A DNA stretch of 10,646 bases from JACRBK01 sp964427955 (GCA_964427955.1 CAYRWY010000184.1:1-10646), one strand, 5' to 3'; counted from the stretch's first letter, positions 1 to 6,665 are shown. The notes: a model not told the origin generated them from the letters alone. Made by a program: numbers and translations.

Positions 1-18
1 GATAGGTAGGCTGTTCAT
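1..18 (-). CDS. Start of a downstream gene, truncated by the window edge
   Basis: An ATG at 18-16 is preceded by AGGGAG (24-29) with a 5-nt spacer, as good a ribosome-binding site as any in the window. Six codons are visible, reading M-N-S-L-P-I, and the frame is still open at the edge. It lies 57 bp behind the kaiC stop on the same strand with no obvious terminator between them, so it is probably the next gene of the kai operon. Nothing can be said about the product from six residues. The call rests only on the ribosome site and the operon context. Confidence 0.45.
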
Positions 19-75
19 CTTTACTCCCTAGATCCCTGCCTGATGGGCCGCGCGACGTTGATGACCGATGTCGTC

Positions 76-1596
76 TTACTCTTCTTCGAATAAGTCGTTC
101 ATCTTGTGCAGTTCGTTCACCGCGACATGGGTTGGATGCCCGGTCAGGATGCCGGTGACATCGCGGAACGGTGCACCAATGTGCATTCCCTGGGCGTCAA
201 TCGTAAACTCGCGGATATCTTTGTCGTGCATGGACCCGCGCATTTTGAGCACGGTGATCCCCCGGCGCATCTCGCCGTACATCTCGACATACCGCAGCAG
301 GATGATCGAATCGGTAATGGTCGAAATGTGCGCTTCCGTCACCGATGTTCCGCCCATGAGGGTAGGGGTGGTGGAGGTGAAGAGACCGGCAATTTCCTCT
401 TGTTTGATGAACGACGTCAAGCCAATGACAAATTCGCGGAACCCCTTGACGGTGGATACCCGCTCCAGGGCAGACATACTATCGATGGCGACGCGGTTGG
501 GTTTGAAGATGCTGATCACTTCCTTCATCCGGATCAAGTGATCTTCGAGACCCATGACCTCTGGATACTCGCAGACGACCTTGAGTTTACCCTCATCCTC
601 CATCTTCTCGAAATCTACGCCCCACCCGCTGGCATTGCGGAAAAGCTGCTCGTGACTTTCCTCGAAGGCAAAGAGCAGGCAGCGTTCATTAGCGGCGGCC
701 CCTCCGGCCATGAATTCGGCGACCATCAGCGTTTTGCCGGTCCCGGTCGCGCCGGACACCAGGACGATCGAGTCCCGGAAGAACCCGCCCCCGCACATAT
801 TGTCCAGTTCGACGCTGCCCGACGAAATGCGTAAGGAGGACGATTTCTGTTTCAGCTCAATGGCCGACAGTGGAATGGCAATGACGCCCGCGTTGGGCAT
901 GATGGTGAACGGGTATTCCCCTTTTTGATGTTCCGTGCCTCTGAACTTGAGGATTTCAATCGTTCGCCGCCGTTTTTCCCCTTCGAGCACGTTGCGCAGG
1001 ATAATCACATTGTCCGCCACGAACTCCTCGACGCCATAGCGGGCGATTTCGCCATATTCTTGAGTGCGCTCGGCGGTCATCACGGCAGTCACCCCCATAT
1101 GGCGAATCCCAGAGGCGATGCGAAAAAGCTGGCTGCGCACCGTCGCGCTGTCGTCAAACTGGGAGAAGATGGCCCCCAAGGAGTCCATCACTACCCGCTT
1201 CGCGTTCACTTTCTGAATGGCATGTTCGATGCGGGCCAGGAGCGCGCCCAGGTCATACGATCCGGAGATAATCGGCGCTTCGCCAGGCTGAGGGGATGCA
1301 TCTACAAAAGCCCATTTCCGCTCCGCTTCCCAGCTTGGAATATCCCATCCAAAGCCGGCCATATTCAGGCGAATGTCCCCTGAGGGTTCCTCAAAGGTCA
1401 CAAATACCCCATTTTCGCCCACCTCGGTGATGCCCGCCGCCAGAAATTGGGCGGCGAAGATGGTCTTGCCGCTGCCCGCAGTCCCGGATACCAGGGTGGT
1501 GCGATGCTTCGGCAAACCACCTGCGGCAATCAGGTCGAACCCCGGAATGGCCGTCGCCAGTTTTTCCATTTTGGGAAGTGATTTAGTCGGTGTCAT
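76..1596 (-). CDS. kaiC: Circadian clock ATPase/autokinase KaiC
   Basis: KaiC is the hexameric, double-domain ATPase of the Kai oscillator, which autophosphorylates and dephosphorylates in its CII domain. This 506-aa protein (519 in Synechococcus) has both RecA-like domains. CI carries Walker A GTAGSGKT (38-45), the glutamate pair E69-E70 and Walker B VVMDS (135-139). CII carries Walker A GATGTGKT (282-289), E312-E313 and Walker B VAIDS (369-373). The CII phosphosite segment TEAHIST keeps the equivalents of Thr426, Ser431 and Thr432 (here T420, S425, T426), so it should be phosphorylation-competent. Similarity to cyanobacterial KaiC runs along the whole length. The tail after the A-loop region (about 484-506) is several residues shorter than in Synechococcus and ends in acidic residues; in cyanobacteria this tail binds KaiA. 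The start is supported by AGGGAG (1604-1609), which overlaps the kaiB stop. It lies 11 bp after kaiB in the same operon. Confidence 0.97.
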   Translation of the reverse strand: MTPTKSLPKMEKLATAIPGFDLIAAGGLPKHRTTLVSGTAGSGKTIFAAQFLAAGITEVGENGVFVTFEEPSGDIRLNMAGFGWDIPSWEAERKWAFVDASPQPGEAPIISGSYDLGALLARIEHAIQKVNAKRVVMDSLGAIFSQFDDSATVRSQLFRIASGIRHMGVTAVMTAERTQEYGEIARYGVEEFVADNVIILRNVLEGEKRRRTIEILKFRGTEHQKGEYPFTIMPNAGVIAIPLSAIELKQKSSSLRISSGSVELDNMCGGGFFRDSIVLVSGATGTGKTLMVAEFMAGGAAANERCLLFAFEESHEQLFRNASGWGVDFEKMEDEGKLKVVCEYPEVMGLEDHLIRMKEVISIFKPNRVAIDSMSALERVSTVKGFREFVIGLTSFIKQEEIAGLFTSTTPTLMGGTSVTEAHISTITDSIILLRYVEMYGEMRRGITVLKMRGSMHDKDIREFTIDAQGMHIGAPFRDVTGILTGHPTHVAVNELHKMNDLFEEE

Positions 1597-1603
1597 GGCT
1601 CAT

Positions 1604-1609
1604 CTCCCT
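1604..1609 (-). promoter_or_regulatory. Ribosome-binding site of kaiC, overlapping the kaiB stop codon
   Basis: AGGGAG sits 7 nt before the kaiC ATG and shares bases with the TAG stop of kaiB (1608-1610). This arrangement suggests coupled translation of KaiB and KaiC. It also fixes the kaiC start. Confidence 0.75.
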
Positions 1610-1901
1610 ATTCTTTGTCGGTTTCAACTTGAACGCGCAGGTCAAGGCCGAACAGCACGCGCTCGACATCGGACAGATCGCCGATGATGCGCCGCAGGGG
1701 TGGAGGGACTTCTTTGATGAGCGTGGGCGTTGCCAGAATGCGTTCGTCTTCGGCTAGCTGTGGATGTTCCAGAATATCAATGATGATCAGTTCATACTGG
1801 CCCTTTAGCTCAGTTTCGCAGATGGTTCGCAGGTTCTCAACCGCATACTGAGACCTGGTTGTGTGTCCTGTAATATATAGTTTGAGAACATATTTATCCA
1901 T
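1608..1901 (-). CDS. kaiB: Circadian clock protein KaiB
   Basis: KaiB is the small thioredoxin-like, fold-switching protein that binds the KaiC CI ring, sequesters KaiA and drives the dephosphorylation phase. This 97-aa protein (102-108 in cyanobacteria) has the family signatures: YVLKLYITG (4-12), HPQLAE (46-51), ATPTL (57-61) and PPPLRRIIGDLS (66-77). Residues whose substitution locks the fold in cyanobacterial KaiB (Tyr8, Gly89, Asp91) appear conserved as Y4, G85 and D87. The acidic C-terminal tail of Synechococcus KaiB is shorter here. It is not the SasA sensor domain, because no kinase part follows. The ATG (1901-1899) overlaps the end of the upstream receiver gene by 8 bp and has AAAGGAG at 1910-1916. 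kaiC follows after 11 bp. Confidence 0.97.
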   Translation of the reverse strand: MDKYVLKLYITGHTTRSQYAVENLRTICETELKGQYELIIIDILEHPQLAEDERILATPTLIKEVPPPLRRIIGDLSDVERVLFGLDLRVQVETDKE

Positions 1902-2760
1902 GTGCTTTGCTCCTTTGTTGTGGAGGTATTCCGCTCAACCCAAAGGTATATGCGCGGTAAAATGAAACCAGATGGCCCATGAGTTCCAGCACCATGATCC
2001 GCCCCTCTTCGATATAAGCCTGAGCTTTTTGGACCGATACTTCTTCGGTTTTCCGGTCAACGGCTTTCAGGTGAATGGCAATGACATCACGCGGTCCGGC
2101 ACGCAGTGTGCCCAGTTGCTGACTCAGGAGGCGGAGTTGCTCGGTGATGTTATGCTCGACCCGCAGCGCCCGCTGCTCCAGAGCCAGGTCCAGCAGGTTG
2201 GCATAACTTTCGACCAGGTTGGCATAGATGTCAGGTGCGGTTTCTCGCAGGGGGGCCCCGCCGAAAAGACGTGCCGTCTGGGTGGTGCCGGGAGGGCGAG
2301 CGAGCGGTTCGAATAACTGCTTCTCGTTCTCCTGGCGTTCGCGGCTCTGGGCATCGGCCACCAACGTCTGCAAATGGTACCGCTCGATGGCGTAACGCAG
2401 GGAACGGCGCAGAGTTCGACTGTTGATCTCGTCTTTCACCAGGTAATCCTGCACCCCTTGTTGCACGGCTTGAATCGCGGCGGCTTCGTCGTTCATGCCC
2501 GTCAGGATGATAATGGGAATGTCTGGCGCTTCGTTCTGGATGTGCGCCAGGGTTTCGCCTCCTTGGCTGTCTGGCAAACCCAGATCTAGCAGAATGAGGT
2601 CGATCTTCTCCTCGGCCAGACGTTCCAGGGCAGCCGTCATTCGCCCGACCGTGATGAGCGTGAACTGGGGTTGCTCGGCCTCAGCCAGATACTTCTCGAG
2701 CAGGTCGGCATCATCTGGGTTGTCTTCGACCAGTAGAATGAGGATGGGTTTGTCTCTCAT
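1894..2760 (-). CDS. Receiver protein with KaiA/RsbU_N-like C-terminal helical domain (KaiA-like candidate)
   Basis: This 288-aa protein has an N-terminal CheY-like receiver (about 5-128) with the acidic pair E12-D13, phospho-acceptor D59 in LLDLGLP, T87 and K109, so it should be phosphorylated. A charged, Gln/Pro-rich linker (about 130-175) leads to an all-helical domain (about 178-275). That domain has no helix-turn-helix, GGDEF or phosphatase motif. Its segments DVIAIHLKAVD (225-235) and ELMGHLVSFYRAY (259-271) resemble, in pattern and spacing, the KaiC-binding helical bundle of KaiA and the related RsbU N-terminal domain. KaiA has almost the same length and layout, but with a degenerate receiver. 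The gene overlaps kaiB by 8 bp and follows the PAS/GAF kinase by 23 bp. I infer a phosphorylation-gated KaiA-like partner of KaiC, by resemblance from memory and by context. The receiver is certain; the KaiA-like role is not. The alternative is an RsbU_N-type partner-switching adaptor. Confidence 0.85.
   Translation of the reverse strand: MRDKPILILLVEDNPDDADLLEKYLAEAEQPQFTLITVGRMTAALERLAEEKIDLILLDLGLPDSQGGETLAHIQNEAPDIPIIILTGMNDEAAAIQAVQQGVQDYLVKDEINSRTLRRSLRYAIERYHLQTLVADAQSRERQENEKQLFEPLARPPGTTQTARLFGGAPLRETAPDIYANLVESYANLLDLALEQRALRVEHNITEQLRLLSQQLGTLRAGPRDVIAIHLKAVDRKTEEVSVQKAQAYIEEGRIMVLELMGHLVSFYRAYTFGLSGIPPQQRSKAHG
1910..1916 (-). promoter_or_regulatory. Ribosome-binding site of kaiB inside the preceding gene
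   Basis: AAAGGAG lies 8 nt before the kaiB ATG and falls within the last codons of the upstream receiver gene. That gene's stop and the kaiB start share the 8 bases ATGGATAA (1894-1901). This is a classic layout for translational coupling. Confidence 0.75.
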
Positions 2761-2783
2761 GTTGCAGATCCTCGAGCTGACCT

Positions 2784-4727
2784 TCAGCCGGTTGGGGCAT
2801 CCTTGGCCACCGGTAGGGTGAAACTGAACGTGCTGCCCTGTCCCTCGGTGCTTTCAGCGCGGGTTTCACCCCCTAGGCGGGACACGACGCGCTGCACGAT
2901 GGATAGGCCCAGGCCGTGCCCCTGGGCACGTGTTTCGTCCAGTCGGGTGAACTGGCGAAACAAATGCGGGAGCTTGTCGGGTGGGATGCCCGGACCATTA
3001 TCCCTGGTCCAAAAGCGTATCATGTGGGCATCTTCCAGCGTGGCTCCCAGCTCGACCCGGGGCGGTTTTCCGCCGTATTTGATCGCGTTGCTGATATAAT
3101 TGCTCCACACTTCCTCGACCCACGGGGCGTAACCTTCCGCCACCGGCCAGGTTTCTGGCAGCGCAATCGTGGCCTCGGACGCCGAAATCTGCGTGGTGAG
3201 GCGGGCGGTGGCTTCACGCACGATGGTGGCCATGTCGAGTGGCTTGGCCTTGATCGTCCCCATCTTGCGCACTTCGGCCAACAGCAGCAGTTCGTTGACG
3301 ATATTTGTCATCTTGCGTCCAGTTTTGAGGATCAGGCCCGTATACTCGGCAAGCTCGTCATCCGACAGCCTGGCATATTCTTCGTGGAGCAGCGCCCCGT
3401 AGCCCTCGATAATATTCAACGGGTTTTTGAGATCGTGGGCGACGGTGTGGGCGTAAGCATCCAACTCGTGGATGAGGCGTCTGCTCTCCTCGTACATAAG
3501 GGCATTGTCAATCGCTGTGGCCAGGCGGGCGGTCAGCAGCTTGGTCACCTCAAAGACCTCCGATCTGAAGCGCGCCGGATGGGTTGTTCCGAGCGTCAGC
3601 ACGCCGATTGACTTCCGGTGAGCGATCAGGGGCATGGTCATTTGGGCGCGCGTGCCGGGCACGAGATCGTAGTAATCCGGGTCTTGACTCACATCGCGGA
3701 TCAATTCGGCTTGCTGGGTGCGGAGCACCCGGGCACTGATGCTGCTCTCCTGGGGGAGCATCTGGTTGAGGATCCCGCGCGGCAGGGGGCCCAAACTATC
3801 GATGATGCGCAAGCCGCCTTCTTCGGCCAGCGCGACGTACGCGCCATCGGCCAACGCAATCCGCAGTGCGGCGTCCAACCCGATCTTGACCACGTAGTGC
3901 ATGTTCAGCCGCCTGAAAAGTTCGGCATCCACCCTCCGCAGGATAGTCAGCCAGCGGTTGGCTTCGCGCAGCGTGGCCGTGCGCTTTCTGAGTTGGTCAT
4001 GATGGTGGCGCAGCCGCTCCTCGATCTGTTTCAGGGGAGTAATATCGCGCAGCGACGCGAGCCAGGCGGCTTCGCCATTCCACTCTACGTCGGCGACACG
4101 CATTTCGGCCACGAGGGTTCTGCCGGGGCGGTTAATCTCGAGCTCGACCACGTTGCCGGTCGCAATTGGGAATCCAAAGGCCATTCCCTGTAGTTCCTGG
4201 AAGGTGCGGTCGAAGAAAACTTCCGCCGCCGGGTTGGCAAAACGGATTACCCCTTCCCGGTTCACAATCAGCATCCCATCCGAATTCTTCTCGATGAGCA
4301 TACGAAACCGCTGCTCGCTCAGCCGCAGCGCTTCTTGGGTCCGGTGACGCTCAATCGCATAGTATACGATACGGGCCAATAAACTGCTTTCAATGCGCCC
4401 CTTGTCCAGGTAATCCTGTGCGCCTGCCTGTAGCGCCTGGACGCCGACGACCGTATCATCCATGCCCGTCAATACGACGACAGGGATGGCGGGCGCGCCA
4501 GCCAGGATACGGGTCAGGGTGGGCATTCCCAGGCTGTCGGGCAGGTCCAGGTCCAGCAGGATGATGTCAATCCCGCCGTCGGCCAACCGCTTGAGGGCCT
4601 CCGCCAGCCGCGTCGTGTATTCTACCTTGAAGTGAGCCGCGGTCGAGCGGGCCAGGAGCAGGGGAATGAGGTCCAGGTAATTGGGATCGTCCTCAATCAA
4701 TAGGATATTGAACTGCGGATGCTGCAT
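2784..4727 (-). CDS. Receiver-PAS-GAF sensor histidine kinase
   Basis: This 647-aa protein appears to be cytoplasmic, with no signal peptide or membrane segment. Its domains in order are a receiver (7-128; E12, D13, D59, T87, K109), PAS (about 137-235), a short coiled coil (235-262), GAF (about 262-412), HisKA with H431 in HDLKNP, and HATPase_c with N547 (N box), DNGPGIP (576-582) and GHGLGL (603-608). All residues needed for autophosphorylation are present. I see no cysteine in the protein, so the GAF domain cannot attach a bilin covalently as phytochromes do; its ligand is unknown. An N-terminal receiver on a kinase suggests its activity is itself set by another kinase. The start has a strong GGAGG site. 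It sits 23 bp before the KaiA-like receiver gene, making it the likely kinase of that protein or an input to the kai genes. Confidence 0.93.
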   Translation of the reverse strand: MQHPQFNILLIEDDPNYLDLIPLLLARSTAAHFKVEYTTRLAEALKRLADGGIDIILLDLDLPDSLGMPTLTRILAGAPAIPVVVLTGMDDTVVGVQALQAGAQDYLDKGRIESSLLARIVYYAIERHRTQEALRLSEQRFRMLIEKNSDGMLIVNREGVIRFANPAAEVFFDRTFQELQGMAFGFPIATGNVVELEINRPGRTLVAEMRVADVEWNGEAAWLASLRDITPLKQIEERLRHHHDQLRKRTATLREANRWLTILRRVDAELFRRLNMHYVVKIGLDAALRIALADGAYVALAEEGGLRIIDSLGPLPRGILNQMLPQESSISARVLRTQQAELIRDVSQDPDYYDLVPGTRAQMTMPLIAHRKSIGVLTLGTTHPARFRSEVFEVTKLLTARLATAIDNALMYEESRRLIHELDAYAHTVAHDLKNPLNIIEGYGALLHEEYARLSDDELAEYTGLILKTGRKMTNIVNELLLLAEVRKMGTIKAKPLDMATIVREATARLTTQISASEATIALPETWPVAEGYAPWVEEVWSNYISNAIKYGGKPPRVELGATLEDAHMIRFWTRDNGPGIPPDKLPHLFRQFTRLDETRAQGHGLGLSIVQRVVSRLGGETRAESTEGQGSTFSFTLPVAKDAPTG

Positions 4728-4797
4728 TCTCTATCCTCCAAGGAGACTCTGTTGCGGTAGGGTCGCCGCAGTGCGCTGCCCCACCACCCGTTCGGCG

Positions 4798-5253
4798 CTA
4801 GGCGTTTTTGCCTTTGGGCAGCTTGACGACCGTAAACCAGAAATCCTCAATTTTTCTCACAATTTCGACGAATTGCTCGAACCCGACCGGTTTGGTAATG
4901 TACGCGTTGACGTGCAGCCGGTAGGACCGGAGGATATCTTCTTCCGCCTCTGAAGTGGTCAGGACTACCACCGGGATCACGATCAAGTTTTCATCGGATT
5001 TGATCTCTGCCAGCACTTCGCGCCCGTCTTTTCTAGGCAGGTTCAAGTCCAGCAAGATCAGATCAGGGCGAGGAGCGTTAGTGTATTTTCCCTCCCGACG
5101 TAGAAACTGGAGCGCTTCCACCCCGTCGGGGACCACGTACAACCGATTCCGCACTTTGGCATCCTTGAGCGCCTCGACCGTGATATCCACGTCGTCAGGG
5201 TTGTCTTCTACCAGCAGAATCTGGATTGCATAGTCTGTCAATGGACCGGTCAC
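4798..5253 (-). CDS. Single-domain response regulator, Rcp1-like
   Basis: This 151-aa protein is one receiver domain with no output domain. It has the acidic pair E16-D17, phospho-acceptor D69 in LLDLNLP, T99 in VLTTS and K121 in TKP. The long loop before the phosphorylated strand (REGKYTNAPRPD, 53-64) and the C-terminal helix FEQFVEIVRKIEDFW (125-139) are typical of the Rcp1 family, the partners of cyanobacterial phytochrome Cph1. It probably shuttles phosphate between kinases. The start is GTG at 5253, supported by AAAGGA (5264-5269); a TTG four codons later is a weaker alternative. The kinase upstream (6604-5432) has a phytochrome-like HDLQEPLR phosphorylation box and is a plausible partner. 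This is the first gene after the widest gap in the window, so it may lead the kai operon. Confidence 0.93.
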   Translation of the reverse strand: MTGPLTDYAIQILLVEDNPDDVDITVEALKDAKVRNRLYVVPDGVEALQFLRREGKYTNAPRPDLILLDLNLPRKDGREVLAEIKSDENLIVIPVVVLTTSEAEEDILRSYRLHVNAYITKPVGFEQFVEIVRKIEDFWFTVVKLPKGKNA

Positions 5254-5431
5254 CCTGTTTTTATCCTTTATTCTAGCTTAATAAAATAAAATGTGCTACG
5301 GGTAGGGGCCGCCCTGCCGCAGGCCGGTCAACGAACGCCCCGCGCAGAAAGCCGCGGGTGCCTGGGGACGGAGAGGTCGGGTGACAAGTTTCATGACGAT
5401 TCCATGCAGGCAACACAAGCTGGCTGATTGC
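5254..5431 (-). other. 178-bp intergenic region, probable transcription-unit boundary
   Basis: This is the widest non-coding gap in the window. The part next to the upstream kinase gene is GC-rich with short inverted repeats. The last 45 bp before the GTG start (about 5254-5298) are AT-rich. Such a GC-rich to AT-rich switch fits a terminator-plus-promoter boundary, but I find no convincing -35/-10 pair. I see no protein-coding signal in it. Confidence 0.4.
5339..5358 (-). terminator. Possible weak hairpin after the receiver-kinase gene
   Basis: A perfect 6-bp GC stem (CCCGCG at 5339-5344 and CGCGGG at 5353-5358) encloses an 8-nt loop about 75 bp beyond the kinase stop. No U-run follows on the minus strand, so it is not a standard intrinsic terminator. 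It may be a chance feature of GC-rich DNA. Confidence 0.2.
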
Positions 5432-6604
5432 TTAGTCTGGCAGAGTAAAGTAAAAAACACTCCCTTGTCCCGGCTGAGACTCAACCCAGATGCGTCCTCC
5501 GTGACGTTCGACAATTTTCTTGCAGATCGCCAGGCCAATCCCCGTTCCACTGTATTCCTGTCGGGTGTGCAGGCGCTGAAAGATAACGAAGATGCGGTCG
5601 AAATACGTCGCTTCGATGCCGATCCCGTTATCCCGAACCGAAAGGAGCCACGCCCCGTTCTGGTGTTCCGCGCCCACATGGATCACGGGCGTGTTCGTAC
5701 TTCGAAACTTGAGCGCATTGTCGATGAGGTTTTGAAAGATCTGCATGATCTGTTCGGGATCGACGTGGACTGTGGGCATCGGATCGAACGTCAGGCTGGC
5801 GTGGGCTTCATCGAGGCTGATTTGCAGGTTCTGGAGCGCACGGTCGAGGACCTGCGATAAGTCCGTGAGGGCGAAGGCCGTACCCTGCGTCGTCACCCGC
5901 GAATACGCCAACAGATCATTGATGAGCACTTTCATCCGTGCCGACGCTGCCACGGCTCTCGAGATGAACTTGTCCGCGTCTTCTCCCAGTTGGCTATGAT
6001 AACGCTGGTCCAACATTTGCAGGTAGCTGGTGATCACGCGCAGTGGTTCCTGCAAATCGTGCGAGGCCACATAGGCGAATTGTTCCAGTTCGGCGTTGGA
6101 GTGCATAAGCTTTTCGGTTTGCTGGGTCAGGATCTCTTCGGCCTGCTGGCGTCGAGCGATCTCTGCCTGCAAGCGCAGGTTGGTCTCCTGGAGGTCAATC
6201 GCCTGTTGGCGGGCCTGGTTCGTCTTGCGGAACAGCTCCACCAGGACATGTACTTTGGTCTTGAGCACCAGCGGTTCGAAGGGTTTTAGAATGTAATCGA
6301 CGGCATTGAGGTTATACGCCCGAACCGCTTGTTCAAACTCTTGATACAGGCCCGTCACGAAGATGATCGGCACATCGTAGTCCTTCTCACGCGTCCGTAT
6401 CAACTCCGCCGTCTCGAATCCATCCATATCGGGCATATGCACGTCCAAGAGAATGACGGCAAAGTCCTGGTCGAGCAGTTGCCGCAGCACATCCCGCCCG
6501 GACATGGCGGTCACCAGCTCATAGTTGGGGTCGGCCAACACTTCCTGCAGCGTCAACAAATCCGCGGGGTGATCATCAGCGATCAGTACGTGTATTCTGT
6601 CCAT
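5432..6604 (-). CDS. Histidine kinase with N-terminal receiver, phytochrome-type HisKA
   Basis: This 390-aa cytoplasmic protein has a receiver (4-122; D10, D11, D54 in LLDVHMPDMDG, T84, K107 in KPFEP). A coiled coil rich in Gln/Glu/Leu (about 123-172) follows. HisKA carries H182 in SHDLQEPLR, and HATPase_c has N292/N296 (N box), DNGIGI (325-330) and GTGIGL (353-358). Every residue needed for receiver phosphorylation and kinase activity is there. It has no PAS, GAF or membrane sensor, so its input is presumably phosphorylation of its own receiver, possibly by the large hybrid kinase upstream. The HDLQEPLR box is the type found in phytochrome kinases, which commonly pair with Rcp1-like regulators such as the next gene. 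The ribosome site is weak (GGAT, 7 nt before ATG). An AT-rich 61-bp gap separates it from cheR. Confidence 0.94.
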   Translation of the reverse strand: MDRIHVLIADDHPADLLTLQEVLADPNYELVTAMSGRDVLRQLLDQDFAVILLDVHMPDMDGFETAELIRTREKDYDVPIIFVTGLYQEFEQAVRAYNLNAVDYILKPFEPLVLKTKVHVLVELFRKTNQARQQAIDLQETNLRLQAEIARRQQAEEILTQQTEKLMHSNAELEQFAYVASHDLQEPLRVITSYLQMLDQRYHSQLGEDADKFISRAVAASARMKVLINDLLAYSRVTTQGTAFALTDLSQVLDRALQNLQISLDEAHASLTFDPMPTVHVDPEQIMQIFQNLIDNALKFRSTNTPVIHVGAEHQNGAWLLSVRDNGIGIEATYFDRIFVIFQRLHTRQEYSGTGIGLAICKKIVERHGGRIWVESQPGQGSVFYFTLPD

Positions 6605-6665
6605 TGAAATCCAATTCGTGAAATAGGTTCTCTTTTCTATAATAATACTCTACAAATGGATTAAT
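6605..6665 (-). promoter_or_regulatory. AT-rich 61-bp gap, possible promoter
   Basis: This gap before the receiver-kinase gene is far more AT-rich than the flanking coding DNA. It contains overlapping TATTAT hexamers (6639-6647 read on the minus strand) that could serve as a -10 element. No good TTGACA-like -35 is placed 16-18 bp upstream. A promoter is possible but not demonstrated. Confidence 0.25.

Noticed and set aside
106..834. 242-codon open frame on the plus strand opposite kaiC
   Set aside because: It lies wholly antisense to a clearly recognised kaiC and its translation shows no domain. Long antisense frames are common opposite GC-rich genes.
76..1596. Generic KaiC-like/RadC-type ATPase instead of true KaiC
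   Set aside because: It has two domains, the phosphosite triad, the LKFRG/KMRGS motifs and kaiB next door, which together match true KaiC along its length.
1583..1603. Mini-frame of six codons starting at ATG 1603 in the kaiB-kaiC gap
   Set aside because: It is out of frame with kaiC and only 1 nt from the AGGGAG site, too close for initiation. kaiC at 1596 has proper spacing.
1608..1901. SasA or KaiB-like sensor fragment
   Set aside because: It has full KaiB length, a KaiB-specific PPPLRRIIGDLS block and its own stop and start, with no kinase domain attached.
5270..5275. TAGAAT as a -10 promoter box for the Rcp1-like gene
   Set aside because: A transcript starting from it would begin at or after the ribosome-binding site AAAGGA (5264-5269) that serves the GTG start, and no matching -35 is present.
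5296..5679. 127-codon minus-strand open frame spanning the 178-bp gap
   Set aside because: Most of it overlaps the kinase gene in another frame, and the translation is Arg/Ser-rich without any family resemblance.
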